The translations under genes and the position numbers were made by a program. This document shows, in pieces, positions 46,486-55,230 of a DNA stretch of 64,000 nt. Origin of the DNA: Clostridiaceae bacterium (GTDB taxonomy: Bacteria > Bacillota > Clostridia > TANB77 > CAG-508); assembly GCA_021771025.1 (NCBI GenBank), contig JAETPW010000001.1, positions 62,001 through 126,000 of the forward strand, read 5' to 3'. Below the pieces are notes generated by a model. That model ran no database searches and had not been told where the DNA came from. It worked only from the letters and a program-made list of their open reading frames with translations. Positions within the stretch are counted from its first letter, which is position 1, and each line of letters opens with the position of its first letter.

Positions 46486-47525
46486 TGAATGAAGAATTTT
46501 GTTTATTTCAAACTGATCAAAAAAGAGTAATTTGGGAAGTAACGAAATATTGTAACTATCATTGTAAACATTGCTGTGCGTCAAGCAGCAAGATTGACAC
46601 CAAAGAAGAACTAACCACGAAAGACTTTTACCGTATTTTAGATGAATTACGAGATTTTGGGGTAAAAGAAATCTACTTTTCAGGAGGAGAACCTTTTTCA
46701 CGTAAAGATATGATTTCTATTTTAAAAAAGGCAAGAAAAAATGATATTACCTGTAATATTTCCACCAATGGTTCATTTTTATCAAAATCCATAGCTAAAG
46801 AGATTGCCGATTTATCCTTAAACAAAGTACATATTAGTTTAGATAGTCATTTAGAAAAAGATTTTAATGAGTTTCGTGGAGGAGACTATTTTATCCCTAC
46901 TATTAAAGCCATAAAATTATTAAAAGAACAAGGAATTTATGTAAGAGTGGGAACCGTTATTTGGAAAAATAATATCCATCAATTGCATCAGATGATCGAT
47001 TTTTTACAGTCACTAAACGTAGATGAGGTTGTGTTCAATTGGTTAGTCAAAGTAGGAAGATTGGTCGAAAATGATAATGTGTGTGCAAGTTTAAGTGAAT
47101 TCGATGATACGACTAAAACTATTTTGAATTATCAAAAACAATATGAGGGGAAAATTAAGATTTCCATGCATCGAAATCAAAAATTTATCGCTAGTGAAAA
47201 AATTTGCCCAGCAGGAGAAACCTTTTTCTATATTGATCCACAAGGTTATGTGTCTCCTTGTTCATGGATTAAAAAAATGGATCCACAATTTACGACTAAA
47301 AATACCTTAAAGAAAGTTACTTTTCAAGAAATTATTGAGCAAGAAGAAATCAAAAAATACAATCAAATGAAACTTGAGCGATGTCAATCTTGCAAAACAG
47401 GTTGTCCGGCAATTTGTTTTGAACGAAATGGTTCCTATTTTTCAGAAGATCCATTATTACTTTCTCCTGTAGAAATAGGAGCACAGAAACAAGTTTTGCA
47501 AAATAATGGTGAAAAAGTTTACTAA
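46485..47525 (+). CDS. radical SAM/SPASM protein 1
   Basis: 346 residues. The [4Fe-4S]-SAM motif KYCNYHCKHC is near residue 25, followed by EIYFSGGEPFSRKDM and NISTNGSF. The C-terminal SPASM/twitch region has CPAGETFFYIDPQGYVSPCS and CQSCKTGCPAICFE for auxiliary clusters. The family includes PqqE- and anSME-like enzymes that modify peptides or make peptide-derived cofactors. Second ATG (46485) preferred by analogy with the next gene. It is a paralog of that gene, sharing its whole leader. Confidence 0.88.
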   Translation: MNEEFCLFQTDQKRVIWEVTKYCNYHCKHCCASSSKIDTKEELTTKDFYRILDELRDFGVKEIYFSGGEPFSRKDMISILKKARKNDITCNISTNGSFLSKSIAKEIADLSLNKVHISLDSHLEKDFNEFRGGDYFIPTIKAIKLLKEQGIYVRVGTVIWKNNIHQLHQMIDFLQSLNVDEVVFNWLVKVGRLVENDNVCASLSEFDDTTKTILNYQKQYEGKIKISMHRNQKFIASEKICPAGETFFYIDPQGYVSPCSWIKKMDPQFTTKNTLKKVTFQEIIEQEEIKKYNQMKLERCQSCKTGCPAICFERNGSYFSEDPLLLSPVEIGAQKQVLQNNGEKVY

Positions 47526-47534
47526 TAGTAAGAA

Positions 47535-47578
47535 AGGGGGAATATGTTGGTTTTGAAAGCTAACATATGCTAGAAAAA
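47535..47578 (+). promoter_or_regulatory. hairpin between Shine-Dalgarno and start codon, copy 4
   Basis: AAGGGGG ending at 47540, one base, stem ATATGTTGG / CTAACATAT (47542-47568), nine bases, ATG 47578. Here the ATG inside the right arm (47567) reaches a stop after four codons and is out of frame, so the gene must start at 47578. Confidence 0.7.
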
Positions 47579-48672
47579 TGAAAGAATTAAATAGTTGTCC
47601 GTTTCATTTAAAAGATGATTCTATTCGCATATTATGGGAGATTACTCCTCGCTGTAATATGAACTGTAAACATTGCCTATTTTTTCAGGCAAATCAAAAA
47701 GGGATTAAACAAGAATTATCAACCGAAGAAGTGATGAAGATTATCCATAATGTTGCCCAAGATAAAAGTGTTAAAGCTATTTGGCTTTCCGGAGGAGAAC
47801 CTCTTCTTCGTGAAGATATCGTTTCAGTGTGTCAAGAAATTACGGATTGTGGCATAGAACCTTCTCTTAGTACAAATGGTGTTTTATTAACATCAGATTT
47901 AATTTCTCATCTTCATCAAGCAGGAGTAAACTACATTCATTTAAGTCTAGATGGAGCTAAGGCAGAAACCCATAATCGTTTAAGAGGAGTTCCTTTTGCT
48001 TATGAACAATTAATGAAAGTAATGGATTTATTGAAAAATTCCCCAATTCGTACAGGAGCTAGTTTTATGGTTACTGAGGAGAGCATTGACGAAGTAGAAG
48101 ATGTAGTTGAAATTGCTCTTGAAAAAGGGCTTAGCGTAATGAGTTTTTATTTGGTAGCTGAACTGGGAAGAGGAGCCTCTAATTTTGCTAATGATAAGCA
48201 TAGCTTAGCCAAACAATTAGCGGAAAAAATAGAAAAAGTACAAGAAAAACAAAAGAAAACAGATAGCGCCTTAATCATAGAAGTATTTCGTGCTGACCAG
48301 CTAGATAAAGGAGAAGAAGGAATTTTGCAAGAATGTAAAGGAGACCATTTCTTAAACATTACGTATGATGGCAAATTAGGAGCTTGTCCATGGTTAATGA
48401 AATCAGAACACGGTTTCACTACGGGATCTTTGCTAAAAGAAAATTTTCCTTTCGTTAAAGAAAAGTGTCAAACCAAAATGAAACAAAAAATTAAGGAAAG
48501 AAGAGAAAAACTATCGTTTTGCCGAGAATGTAGTCATCAATCCGACTGTGGCAAGGGTTGTGTGGCTTTACAAAGTAATGAAAATGATTTATATTTAGGT
48601 CTAGACCCAATTTGCCCTGAATGGGGAAAGAGAAAAGTAGCTACTCATTTAGCATTTTCAGAAAGCCATTAA
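47578..48672 (+). CDS. radical SAM/SPASM protein 2
   Basis: 364 residues with TPRCNMNCKHCLFFQ near 25, AIWLSGGEPLLREDI, SLSTNGVLL, and a C-terminal cluster region YDGKLGACPWLMK...CRECSHQSDCGKGC. About 25-30 percent like protein 1 by eye, so the two probably act on the same or successive substrates. It follows the first gene with 52 bases between and the same hairpin leader, indicating duplication of gene plus control region. Confidence 0.88.
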   Translation: MKELNSCPFHLKDDSIRILWEITPRCNMNCKHCLFFQANQKGIKQELSTEEVMKIIHNVAQDKSVKAIWLSGGEPLLREDIVSVCQEITDCGIEPSLSTNGVLLTSDLISHLHQAGVNYIHLSLDGAKAETHNRLRGVPFAYEQLMKVMDLLKNSPIRTGASFMVTEESIDEVEDVVEIALEKGLSVMSFYLVAELGRGASNFANDKHSLAKQLAEKIEKVQEKQKKTDSALIIEVFRADQLDKGEEGILQECKGDHFLNITYDGKLGACPWLMKSEHGFTTGSLLKENFPFVKEKCQTKMKQKIKERREKLSFCRECSHQSDCGKGCVALQSNENDLYLGLDPICPEWGKRKVATHLAFSESH

Positions 48673-48716
48673 TTTTTTTAAACATAAAATGATGGGTAGG
48701 TGAGCTGAAAAGCAGA

Positions 48717-49763
48717 ATGAATTGTATTAAGAAAAAGATTGGAAATTACCAATTTACGATTTATACTTATCTTGATCGCCTTAATTTTCCTTTTTCAGAA
48801 GAAGCCGTTTTGCCAGAAAAAACGCTAATCCCCATTACGATTGTGATGAAGGATATTGTTGCAGGAAGAAAAAAATGGATCACGCTTAGCGAAAAAGGAT
48901 GGAAGAGAGGAATTCCAGAAGATTTAGCTATTTTTTATCAGACCTATAATCAGGTATTACAAAAAAATGAAATGGTGAGTAAACATATTAATCAATATTA
49001 TCAAAAAGGAAAGGAAACCTTTGCCTATTTTCCGTATTCCACTGATCAATTTTTTCTCCACTATTCTCAAGATACTTCTATTGTTTATCTTTATGGAAAA
49101 GAAGAAAGTGTCTATCGAATCATTTTTGATTTTTTAACCATAAATGCTCCTTTTTTACCCTTACATGCTTCAGGGGTAGGAGTGGGAGAAAAAGCAGGAA
49201 TTTTGGTTAGTGAAAGCGGGTGTGGGAAAACCTCTATCTTAATCAAATTATTGCAGAACAAAGCTTGTTTTTTAGCTGATGATAGTGTATTTACGAATGA
49301 AGAAAAGGTATTTCGTGTAAGTGATCAACTTTCTATCAGAAAAGAATTTCCGAATGATCCTAAAATAAAAAAAATCATACAAAGTCATAAAGAAGACAAA
49401 GTCGGAATAAATATAAAAAAAGAAGCTCCTTATTTAGGTTTTTCATTATCCCATTCGGCTTACGAAAAACAAAATTTTTTTATCTTACAAAAAGAAGAAC
49501 GAAAATGGGAAGGCATTAAACAATCCATAGAACCATTTCCTTGCTTAAATCATCATAGTTTTTGGTGTATGAATTATGTGGTGAAAGACCATAAAAAAGC
49601 TTGGGTCACAAGGTTACTTCAAGATTCTTGTGGATTTTGGGAAGAAAAATTAAAACAGGGCTATCCTATTTACGTAAATTTCAATCATTTAGACCAAACC
49701 AGACAAGAAATTGAAAATATTCTGACAAAGGGTGATTACCATGAAAAAATTGTTGGTGACTGA
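48717..49763 (+). CDS. HPr kinase-like P-loop protein
   Basis: 348 residues. The C-terminal half matches the HprK/PEPCK-type kinase fold: PLHASGVGVGEKAGILVSES followed by GCGKTS (Walker A near residue 167) and CFLADDSVF. The N-terminal 120 residues are a separate domain seen in HprK-like proteins of peptide-modification clusters. Such proteins phosphorylate a peptide or protein partner. No HPr-like gene is nearby. The stop overlaps the HAD gene by 23 bases. Confidence 0.7.
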   Translation: MNCIKKKIGNYQFTIYTYLDRLNFPFSEEAVLPEKTLIPITIVMKDIVAGRKKWITLSEKGWKRGIPEDLAIFYQTYNQVLQKNEMVSKHINQYYQKGKETFAYFPYSTDQFFLHYSQDTSIVYLYGKEESVYRIIFDFLTINAPFLPLHASGVGVGEKAGILVSESGCGKTSILIKLLQNKACFLADDSVFTNEEKVFRVSDQLSIRKEFPNDPKIKKIIQSHKEDKVGINIKKEAPYLGFSLSHSAYEKQNFFILQKEERKWEGIKQSIEPFPCLNHHSFWCMNYVVKDHKKAWVTRLLQDSCGFWEEKLKQGYPIYVNFNHLDQTRQEIENILTKGDYHEKIVGD

Positions 49764-50454
49764 CTATGATCATACTTTATTAACGGAAGAAAGAGAACTA
49801 CTAATGACTATTCCTGAAATTGAAAAATTTCGAGAACAAGGGAATATTTTTGTTATAGCTACTTCTAGGAGTTGGCCTTCCATTATTCAAGAAATTGATA
49901 AATACAAAATACCATTTGATTATGTTTGTACTAATGTAGGTGCAGGTATTTTTGATGAGCAAAGACGAAAAATCTATGCTCAGTTTATTTCTCTAGAAGA
50001 TAAACATAAAATTGAAACACAATTAACCAAGATAGATTCTTCGTTTTCCGTTACACGATTTGGAATAGAAGAAAGTCAAAATAAAGAATCCAATCAGATT
50101 ATAGGATATAAAATAAAAGGAAACCCAGAACAATTAATTCAGTTACAAGAACGATTATCTCCTATGTTACCCCATTTTGAATTAATTTTAAAAGAAAAAG
50201 AAGGAAAATTATTTCTTAATCACGCTGCGAACACAAAAGAAAAGGCAATTGATCATTTAATCGATTTATTACAAATTTCACAAGAACAGGTTTTTACTAT
50301 TGGAGACGACGATGTTGATTTAAGCATGTTGGAACGTTTTCATGGGTATCGTATGAGAGAAAGTTCACAGCTTATTCAAAAAAAGATAAAAAATGTAGTT
50401 AAGTCAGTTCGTGATATTATTTCTTATTTATCTTTATCTGCTTCAGAAAATTGA
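49741..50454 (+). CDS. HAD-superfamily (Cof-type) phosphatase
   Basis: 237 residues. Motif I DYDHTLL at residues 7-13, the cap domain of the IIB type (FDYVCTNVGAGIF), a lysine near 183 in NTKEKAIDHL, and motif IV GDDDVDLSMLE. Typical substrates are sugar or cofactor phosphates. ATG 49741 lies inside the end of the HprK-like gene, with AAAGGGTG as ribosome site, so the two are translationally coupled. A kinase and a phosphatase side by side hint at a phosphorylated intermediate. Confidence 0.85.
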   Translation: MKKLLVTDYDHTLLTEERELLMTIPEIEKFREQGNIFVIATSRSWPSIIQEIDKYKIPFDYVCTNVGAGIFDEQRRKIYAQFISLEDKHKIETQLTKIDSSFSVTRFGIEESQNKESNQIIGYKIKGNPEQLIQLQERLSPMLPHFELILKEKEGKLFLNHAANTKEKAIDHLIDLLQISQEQVFTIGDDDVDLSMLERFHGYRMRESSQLIQKKIKNVVKSVRDIISYLSLSASEN

Positions 50455-50491
50455 TCAATCGTCTAGTTTATCTGTTGTAGAGATAACAAGG

Positions 50492-50537
50492 AGCCTAATT
50501 GTTAAAATCAATAGCGATTTTAACATTAGGCTTTTTC
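50492..50537 (+). terminator. terminator closing the cluster
   Basis: AGCCTAATTGTTAAAATC pairs with GATTTTAACATTAGGCT, then TTTTCTG. Confidence 0.85.
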
Positions 50538-50637
50538 TGACTGCTTTCAAGGGATATATTTATTGATATTTTGTTCTAAACAAGACAACCTGTGAATATA
50601 TATAGATTAAAGGAAAACAAAAACAGGAGGTATGAAA

Positions 50638-50937
50638 ATGACAATTGATGAAAGAAAACCAATAAATACAGGAGTGATCCAGAACTTGATTTTAGAAAAT
50701 AGAGGAAAATTAAGTATTTCTGGAGTTAATGATGTTCTTAGTTTTGACGATCAAGTCGTTATGGTAGAAACAGAATTAGGGTTATTAACTGTTAAGGGAG
50801 ATAATTTAAGAATCAATAAATTAAGTATTGATACATCAGAAGTAATTGTAGAAGGGGAAATTTCCTATTTAGCTTATAGTGATAAGGACAAAGAACAAGG
50901 AAAGGGAACTAGTATAATAAGCAAAATTTTTAAGTAA
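50638..50937 (+). CDS. yabP: sporulation protein YabP
   Basis: 99 residues with the YabP core GVIQNLILENRGKLSISGVN and FDDQVVMVETELGLLTVKGD. Needed for spore formation in relatives, co-expressed with yabQ; exact activity is unclear. ATG 50638 has AGGAGG seven bases ahead; ATG 50632 would be too close. The order yabP-yabQ-divIC is the classical one. Confidence 0.92.
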   Translation: MTIDERKPINTGVIQNLILENRGKLSISGVNDVLSFDDQVVMVETELGLLTVKGDNLRINKLSIDTSEVIVEGEISYLAYSDKDKEQGKGTSIISKIFK

Positions 50938-50951
50938 TACGGAGGATATAA

Positions 50952-51443
50952 ATGGTAACCAATCAAGCAGTTTTATTTTTAATATTTGTCATCAATGGAA
51001 TAGCCATAGGTTTGTTGTTTGATGTTTTCCGTATTTTGCGAAGAACGTTTCATACTAGTGATATGGTCACTTATGTAGAAGACATTTTATTTTGGCTCTT
51101 GACAGGATGTATTCTATTGTATTCTATTTTTACTTTTAACCAAGGAGAAATTCGCTTATTCTTATTTATTGGCATTCTATTAGGTTGTATTTTATATTTA
51201 CTTACGTTCAGCCGATGGATGATAAAAATTAGTGTTACCTTATTAACTTTTTTGAAAAATACGATCGGGAAAGTATTAGCCATTATTTTTTATCCTATTC
51301 AGTTGGTTGTTAAGTGGATGAAAAAAATCATGAAAAAACCAATATCTTTTATCATTATTAATTTACGCCAATTTTCTACAAATATAGGGAAAATGGGAAA
51401 AAAACTAATTCAAAAACCCAAGATACAACCTAAAAAAGGATAA
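50952..51443 (+). CDS. yabQ: spore cortex biosynthesis protein YabQ
   Basis: 163 residues, membrane protein with three or four helices in the first 95 residues (VLFLIFVINGIAIGLLFDVF, FWLLTGCILLYSIF, LFLFIGILLGCILYLL) and a basic C-terminus. YabQ acts in the outer forespore membrane during cortex formation. It starts 14 bases after yabP behind ACGGAGGATATAA. Confidence 0.9.
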   Translation: MVTNQAVLFLIFVINGIAIGLLFDVFRILRRTFHTSDMVTYVEDILFWLLTGCILLYSIFTFNQGEIRLFLFIGILLGCILYLLTFSRWMIKISVTLLTFLKNTIGKVLAIIFYPIQLVVKWMKKIMKKPISFIIINLRQFSTNIGKMGKKLIQKPKIQPKKG

Positions 51444-51554
51444 AAGAAAAAATTTTTCAGAAAATAGTAAAATAAAGAAGGATTTTTGTCAAAAAAGTAG
51501 AATTATATAAGTATACAATAAAGAAGTTTTTTTATGAATTGGAGAGAGCCACAG

Positions 51555-51830
51555 ATGAAGAGAAACAAAAAATGGTGTCGTAATTTACTGATTGGGATTA
51601 TTGCTTGTTATGCAATATTTACGATAATCAATCAACAGCGAACCTTAAACCAATATACTCAAAATAGTCAAGAATTAGCTAGCCAGATTCAAGAGCAAAA
51701 AGAGATAAAAGAAGAATTAGCAAAAAAGAAAGATGATGTAAATTCTAAAGAATTTATTGAAGATAGTGCTAGAGAAAAATTAGATATGTACTTACCAAAT
51801 GAAAAAGTTTATTTGGATAAAGGAATGTAA
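51555..51830 (+). CDS. divIC: septum formation initiator, DivIC/FtsB family
   Basis: 91 residues: a short basic N-terminus, one membrane helix (LIGIIACYAIFTIIN), a coiled coil (QYTQNSQELASQIQEQKEIK) and the family end SAREKLDMYLPNEKVYL. It joins DivIB and FtsL at the division septum. ATG 51555 follows GGAGAG with eight-base spacing; ATG 51534 contains that site. Confidence 0.85.
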   Translation: MKRNKKWCRNLLIGIIACYAIFTIINQQRTLNQYTQNSQELASQIQEQKEIKEELAKKKDDVNSKEFIEDSAREKLDMYLPNEKVYLDKGM

Positions 51831-52073
51831 TTCAATATACATTTCTTTTTTGTTGTACCTTTCTATCATGATAATTATTTTCACAAGTAAGAAAACGTTA
51901 TTATTTAGTTTTTTTTGGCCAGCTTTTCTTAGGGAATAGGTTCATTGTTTTTTGTTTTTTTATTCAAGAAAAGGTATTGGCCTATACTAAATAGATTTTT
52001 GATATTAAAGGTTGTTAAATTATTGAAGTAATGTGGAAAATAACCACTTTTTTAGTAAATTTGTAAAAATTTG

Positions 52074-52102
52074 TTTCCATTTTAACAATTATGTGATATA
52101 AT
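52074..52102 (+). promoter_or_regulatory. probable rho promoter
   Basis: TTTCCA, 17-base spacer, TATAAT. The leader to rho is about 75 bases. The remainder of 51831-52073 has T-runs but no clear hairpin or gene. Confidence 0.45.
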
Positions 52103-52183
52103 AATAACTGTTAGTTCTTAGTTTAAATTCGATTTATTCCCATAAAGTAAAAAGAAGTAAATAATAAAAATAAGGAGGATTAT

Positions 52184-53569
52184 ATGCCAGTTTTAGAAGA
52201 AATGACCTTGGCCGATTTGAAAGGATTAGCAAAAGAATATAATATAAAAAATATTTCCAAATTAAAAAAAGAGGAATTAATACTTGTCTTAAAACAAGTT
52301 ATTGGTGACAAACCAAATTTTACTCAAAATGAGATACAAGAGATCCAAAACTTTGAAGAAGTTCCTTTTATGGAGGAAGAAAAAATAATCAATAAAACGC
52401 AATATAACAATAATGGTGAACCGATAATTGATTATAAGCTAACCAACCAAGGAGACGAGATTATTGAAGGAATTCTAGACATATTACCAGATGGTTATGG
52501 ATTCTTACGTGGAGAAAACTTCTTATCAAGCCCAAAAGACGTATATATCTCTGTTGTCCAAATAAAACGATTTCGCTTAGAAACAGGAGATATGATCAAA
52601 GGAATATCTCGTTTCCGTGAAGGAGAAAAATTCCCATCACTTATCTTTGTTGGTGAAGTAAACGGAGAGCATCCAGAAAAAGCCATGAGAAGAAGACGCT
52701 TTGATGAATTAATACCAATTTATCCTGAAAAACGTTTAAAACTAGAAACTACTCCAAATGAATATGCGATGAGAATTATTGATCTTATGTGTCCTATTGG
52801 AAAAGGACAAAGAGGAATGATCGTTGCTCAACCAAAAGTAGGAAAAACTACTTTATTAAAAAAGGTAGCCAATAGTATTGCTACTAATAATCCAGAAGTG
52901 GAACTAATTGTTCTTTTAATCGATGAACGTCCCGAAGAAGTAACTGATATGAAACGTTCCATCAAAGGGCAAGTTATTCATTCTACCTTTGACGAATTAC
53001 CAGAACATCACGTAAAAGTAGCAGAAATGGTATTAGAAAGAGCAAAACGTTTAGTCGAACAAGGAAAAGATGTAGTTATTTTATTAGATAGTATCACTCG
53101 ACTAACAAGAGCTTACAACTTAGTTATTCCTTCTTCTGGAAGAACATTATCTGGAGGTATTGATCCAGCAGCATTACATAAGCCAAAGAAATTTTTTGGA
53201 GCAGCAAGAAATATTGAATTTGGTGGAAGTTTAACGATTTTAGCTACAGCATTAGTAGAAACAGGGAGTAGAATGGATGATGTTATATTTGAAGAATTCA
53301 AAGGGACAGGAAATATGGAAGTTCATTTGGATCGCAAATTATCAGAGAGACGTATTTTCCCTGCCATTGATATTAATCGATCGGGAACAAGAAGAGAAGA
53401 TCTATTATTAACACCGAAGGAAAAAGATACTGTATTTGCTTTAAGAAAAGCCATGAATAGTATGCCAGTGGCGGATGTTACTGAACAAGTAATTGATCAA
53501 ATGACAAAAACGAAAACAAATGATGAGTTTATTGATAAAATGGACGCTTATTTGAATCGTTTTAAATAG
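52184..53569 (+). CDS. rho: transcription termination factor Rho
   Basis: Hexameric RNA helicase ending transcription. 461 residues: N-terminal Rho_N helices ([20 protein letters not shown]), the cold-shock-like RNA domain ([20 protein letters not shown]), the P-loop [13 protein letters not shown] near 220, [13 protein letters not shown] and [11 protein letters not shown]. The acidic spacer of about 45 residues between the first two domains is short. Ribosome site AAGGAGG. Confidence 0.97.
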   Translation: MPVLEEMTLADLKGLAKEYNIKNISKLKKEELILVLKQVIGDKPNFTQNEIQEIQNFEEVPFMEEEKIINKTQYNNNGEPIIDYKLTNQGDEIIEGILDILPDGYGFLRGENFLSSPKDVYISVVQIKRFRLETGDMIKGISRFREGEKFPSLIFVGEVNGEHPEKAMRRRRFDELIPIYPEKRLKLETTPNEYAMRIIDLMCPIGKGQRGMIVAQPKVGKTTLLKKVANSIATNNPEVELIVLLIDERPEEVTDMKRSIKGQVIHSTFDELPEHHVKVAEMVLERAKRLVEQGKDVVILLDSITRLTRAYNLVIPSSGRTLSGGIDPAALHKPKKFFGAARNIEFGGSLTILATALVETGSRMDDVIFEEFKGTGNMEVHLDRKLSERRIFPAIDINRSGTRREDLLLTPKEKDTVFALRKAMNSMPVADVTEQVIDQMTKTKTNDEFIDKMDAYLNRFK

Positions 53570-53650
53570 GAGAGATAGAGAAGATATAATTAATAGTATC
53601 ATTTAATAATATCATTTTGATAAAATGAATGATTAAACTAATTATAAAGA

Positions 53651-53687
53651 CAATGATAAGAGGTAATTCTTATTGTTGTTTTTTTAT
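53651..53687 (+). terminator. terminator after rho
   Basis: CAATGATAAGA-GGTAA-TTCTTATTG then TTGTTTTTTT. Confidence 0.75.
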
Positions 53688-53720
53688 GTTAATAAACAGA
53701 AAAGCAAAAAAAATCTACCT

Positions 53721-53739
53721 TGTCGACACGCTTCGACAG
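53721..53739. promoter_or_regulatory. paired 0A-box-like sites
   Basis: TTGTCGAC and, inverted, TTCGACA (complement TGTCGAA, the core 0A box), five bases apart, about 50 bases before a Spo0E-like gene. Spo0A binding is inferred. Confidence 0.4.
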
Positions 53740-53786
53740 CTTTTCTGCTTTAACTATGGTAAAATCTACATAAAGGATGTGAGAGT

Positions 53787-53966
53787 ATGGAGAATTCAAG
53801 GTTAAAATTCTTAATTATTAGAAATAAGGCTAAACTGGATCATTTAATTGAAGAAAATGCCGAATACTCAAAAATATTAAAGCAAAGCAAAAGAGTAGAT
53901 CATTATATTGCTATGGCAATAAAGAGGCAAGTAGAAGAGGGAAAAGAAAGTAAGTCTAGCTTGTAA
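53787..53966 (+). CDS. Spo0E-like small protein
   Basis: 59 residues (MENSRLKFLIIRNKAKLDHL...ILKQSKRVDHYIAMAIKR). The helical pair with SxxxD (SKRVD) is the mark of Spo0E-family aspartyl-phosphate phosphatases, which remove phosphate from Spo0A and delay sporulation. The usual Leu before the Asp is Val. AAAGGATGTGAG precedes the ATG. The paired 0A-box-like sites upstream would make a feedback loop. Confidence 0.6.
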   Translation: MENSRLKFLIIRNKAKLDHLIEENAEYSKILKQSKRVDHYIAMAIKRQVEEGKESKSSL

Positions 53967-54010
53967 TTTTGTTTTCAGTACATAAAAAGACTAATTTGTG
54001 TGAAATGAAA

Positions 54011-54040
54011 TGCACCCCATTTAGTAGACACAATAAAAAC
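54011..54040 (+). mobile_element. IS3-family-like terminal end, isolated
   Basis: TGCACCCCATTTAGTAGACA recalls the TGxxCTGCACCCC-type ends of IS150/IS3 elements. CCATTTAGTA here pairs with TACTAAATGG at 54064-54073, around an inner ACACAATA/TATTGTGT hairpin. No transposase follows, so it is a relic or chance match. Confidence 0.35.
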
Positions 54041-54085
54041 AATAAAAACTATTGTGTTAAAATACTAAATGGAGGTATGTGTTTT

Positions 54086-54208
54086 ATGGCTAAAAAGGTC
54101 AAAAATTTAATAAGCAATCCTACAGAATTATCTGTTTGTAAACATTGCACAAAATCAAAGTTTTGCGCAAAAAGGCGTAGAAGTAAAATATATAGATACT
54201 TATTCTAG
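54086..54208 (+). CDS. 40-residue basic protein
   Basis: MAKKVKNLISNPTELSVCKH then CTKSKFCAKRRRSKIYRYLF. CxxC plus another Cys suggests a zinc knuckle, but the peptide could be the start of a lost IS ORF. TGGAGGT is ten bases upstream of this ATG; the ribosome site lies in the right arm of the hairpin noted at 54011. Confidence 0.35.
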   Translation: MAKKVKNLISNPTELSVCKHCTKSKFCAKRRRSKIYRYLF

Positions 54209-55020
54209 TGTCCTGTTAACTCCTTTAGTATCAGTCTATTATAAGCTTTTACTAATATCTATTTCATATAAAAACTTTATCTTTTCAAATTTATCTTCTT
54301 AAAATTAATTCTCAGGCCTCATTATTATAACTTAATATAATTTCATATCTGGTAATATTTTTTATTGCCAGTTTATAATTTTATTTTCAAATTTTTATTC
54401 CAACTAATTTTTTTATCATACTTTTATATGATTTTTAGTCAATTTTTCCAAAATCGCTACAAGCCCTTATTTTGCTTGTTTTAAGGACACAACAAACTAT
54501 ATGTCTTAAATATAAAAATGCCTTAAAATCGATTCTCGTGTGTCGCTTTTTTAGCCTTTTTTTGTGATTTTTTGTTATCTTATAAAAATCCTTATTTTTC
54601 AGTATTTACATAGGATTTTACTATATAATCATATACTTACCAGATTTAGATTATTTTAGATATGCCATTTTACTACTTATATATCTAAACGCCTTAAAAT
54701 TGATTTCAGACATCAATATAAATGAATAATGATATAAAGTTATATATCATTATTATAAAAAAATTCAATAATTTACAATTTAAAAACTAAAAATAAATTT
54801 TGAAATTTTTGTTGGTTTATGAAAATCTAATTTAAAAAATTAAACATTGTAAAAATATTTTTTTAATTTAATTTCAAATTTTATAACTTTTAGATTTATC
54901 TTTTTATAGTTTTATAAACATTATATTCTAAAATTTAGTTTCTCCCCTACTCCCTTTTTAACATTAATAAAAAATGTGTCATATTAAGTTATTTAAAATT
55001 ATTTACTGATTTTGACCTTT
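54209..55020. other. AT-rich stretch without genes
   Basis: About 800 bases, with no frame carrying a start and ribosome site. A short sequence near 54518 (GCCTTAAAATCGATT) recurs as GCCTTAAAATTGATT near 54690. Probably decayed mobile DNA. Confidence 0.5.
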
Positions 55021-55222
55021 TCATCCTAAAAGTATTATTCCCATATAACCTATATACATCAGAAAATAGATAAATCCGTTAGTTCTACTCATTTTATTTT
55101 TTGGTGGTATCACTGGAAACAATGCTAATACTAAGGTAGCTACAATTAATATGAAAAGATCCATATTATAATTAAAATTATAGATGATTGGCTTTATGAA
55201 TGAACTAACAGGTCTACCATTC
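55021..55222 (-). pseudogene. C-terminal relic of a Na+/Ca2+ exchanger-like protein
   Basis: The frame reads NMDLFILIVATLVLALFPVI, then PPKNKMSRTNGFIYFLMYIG and YMGIILLG, like the last two helices of YrbG/CaxA-type antiporters. It has no start and everything before the tail is gone. Confidence 0.4.
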
Positions 55223-55230
55223 CTTTATTC

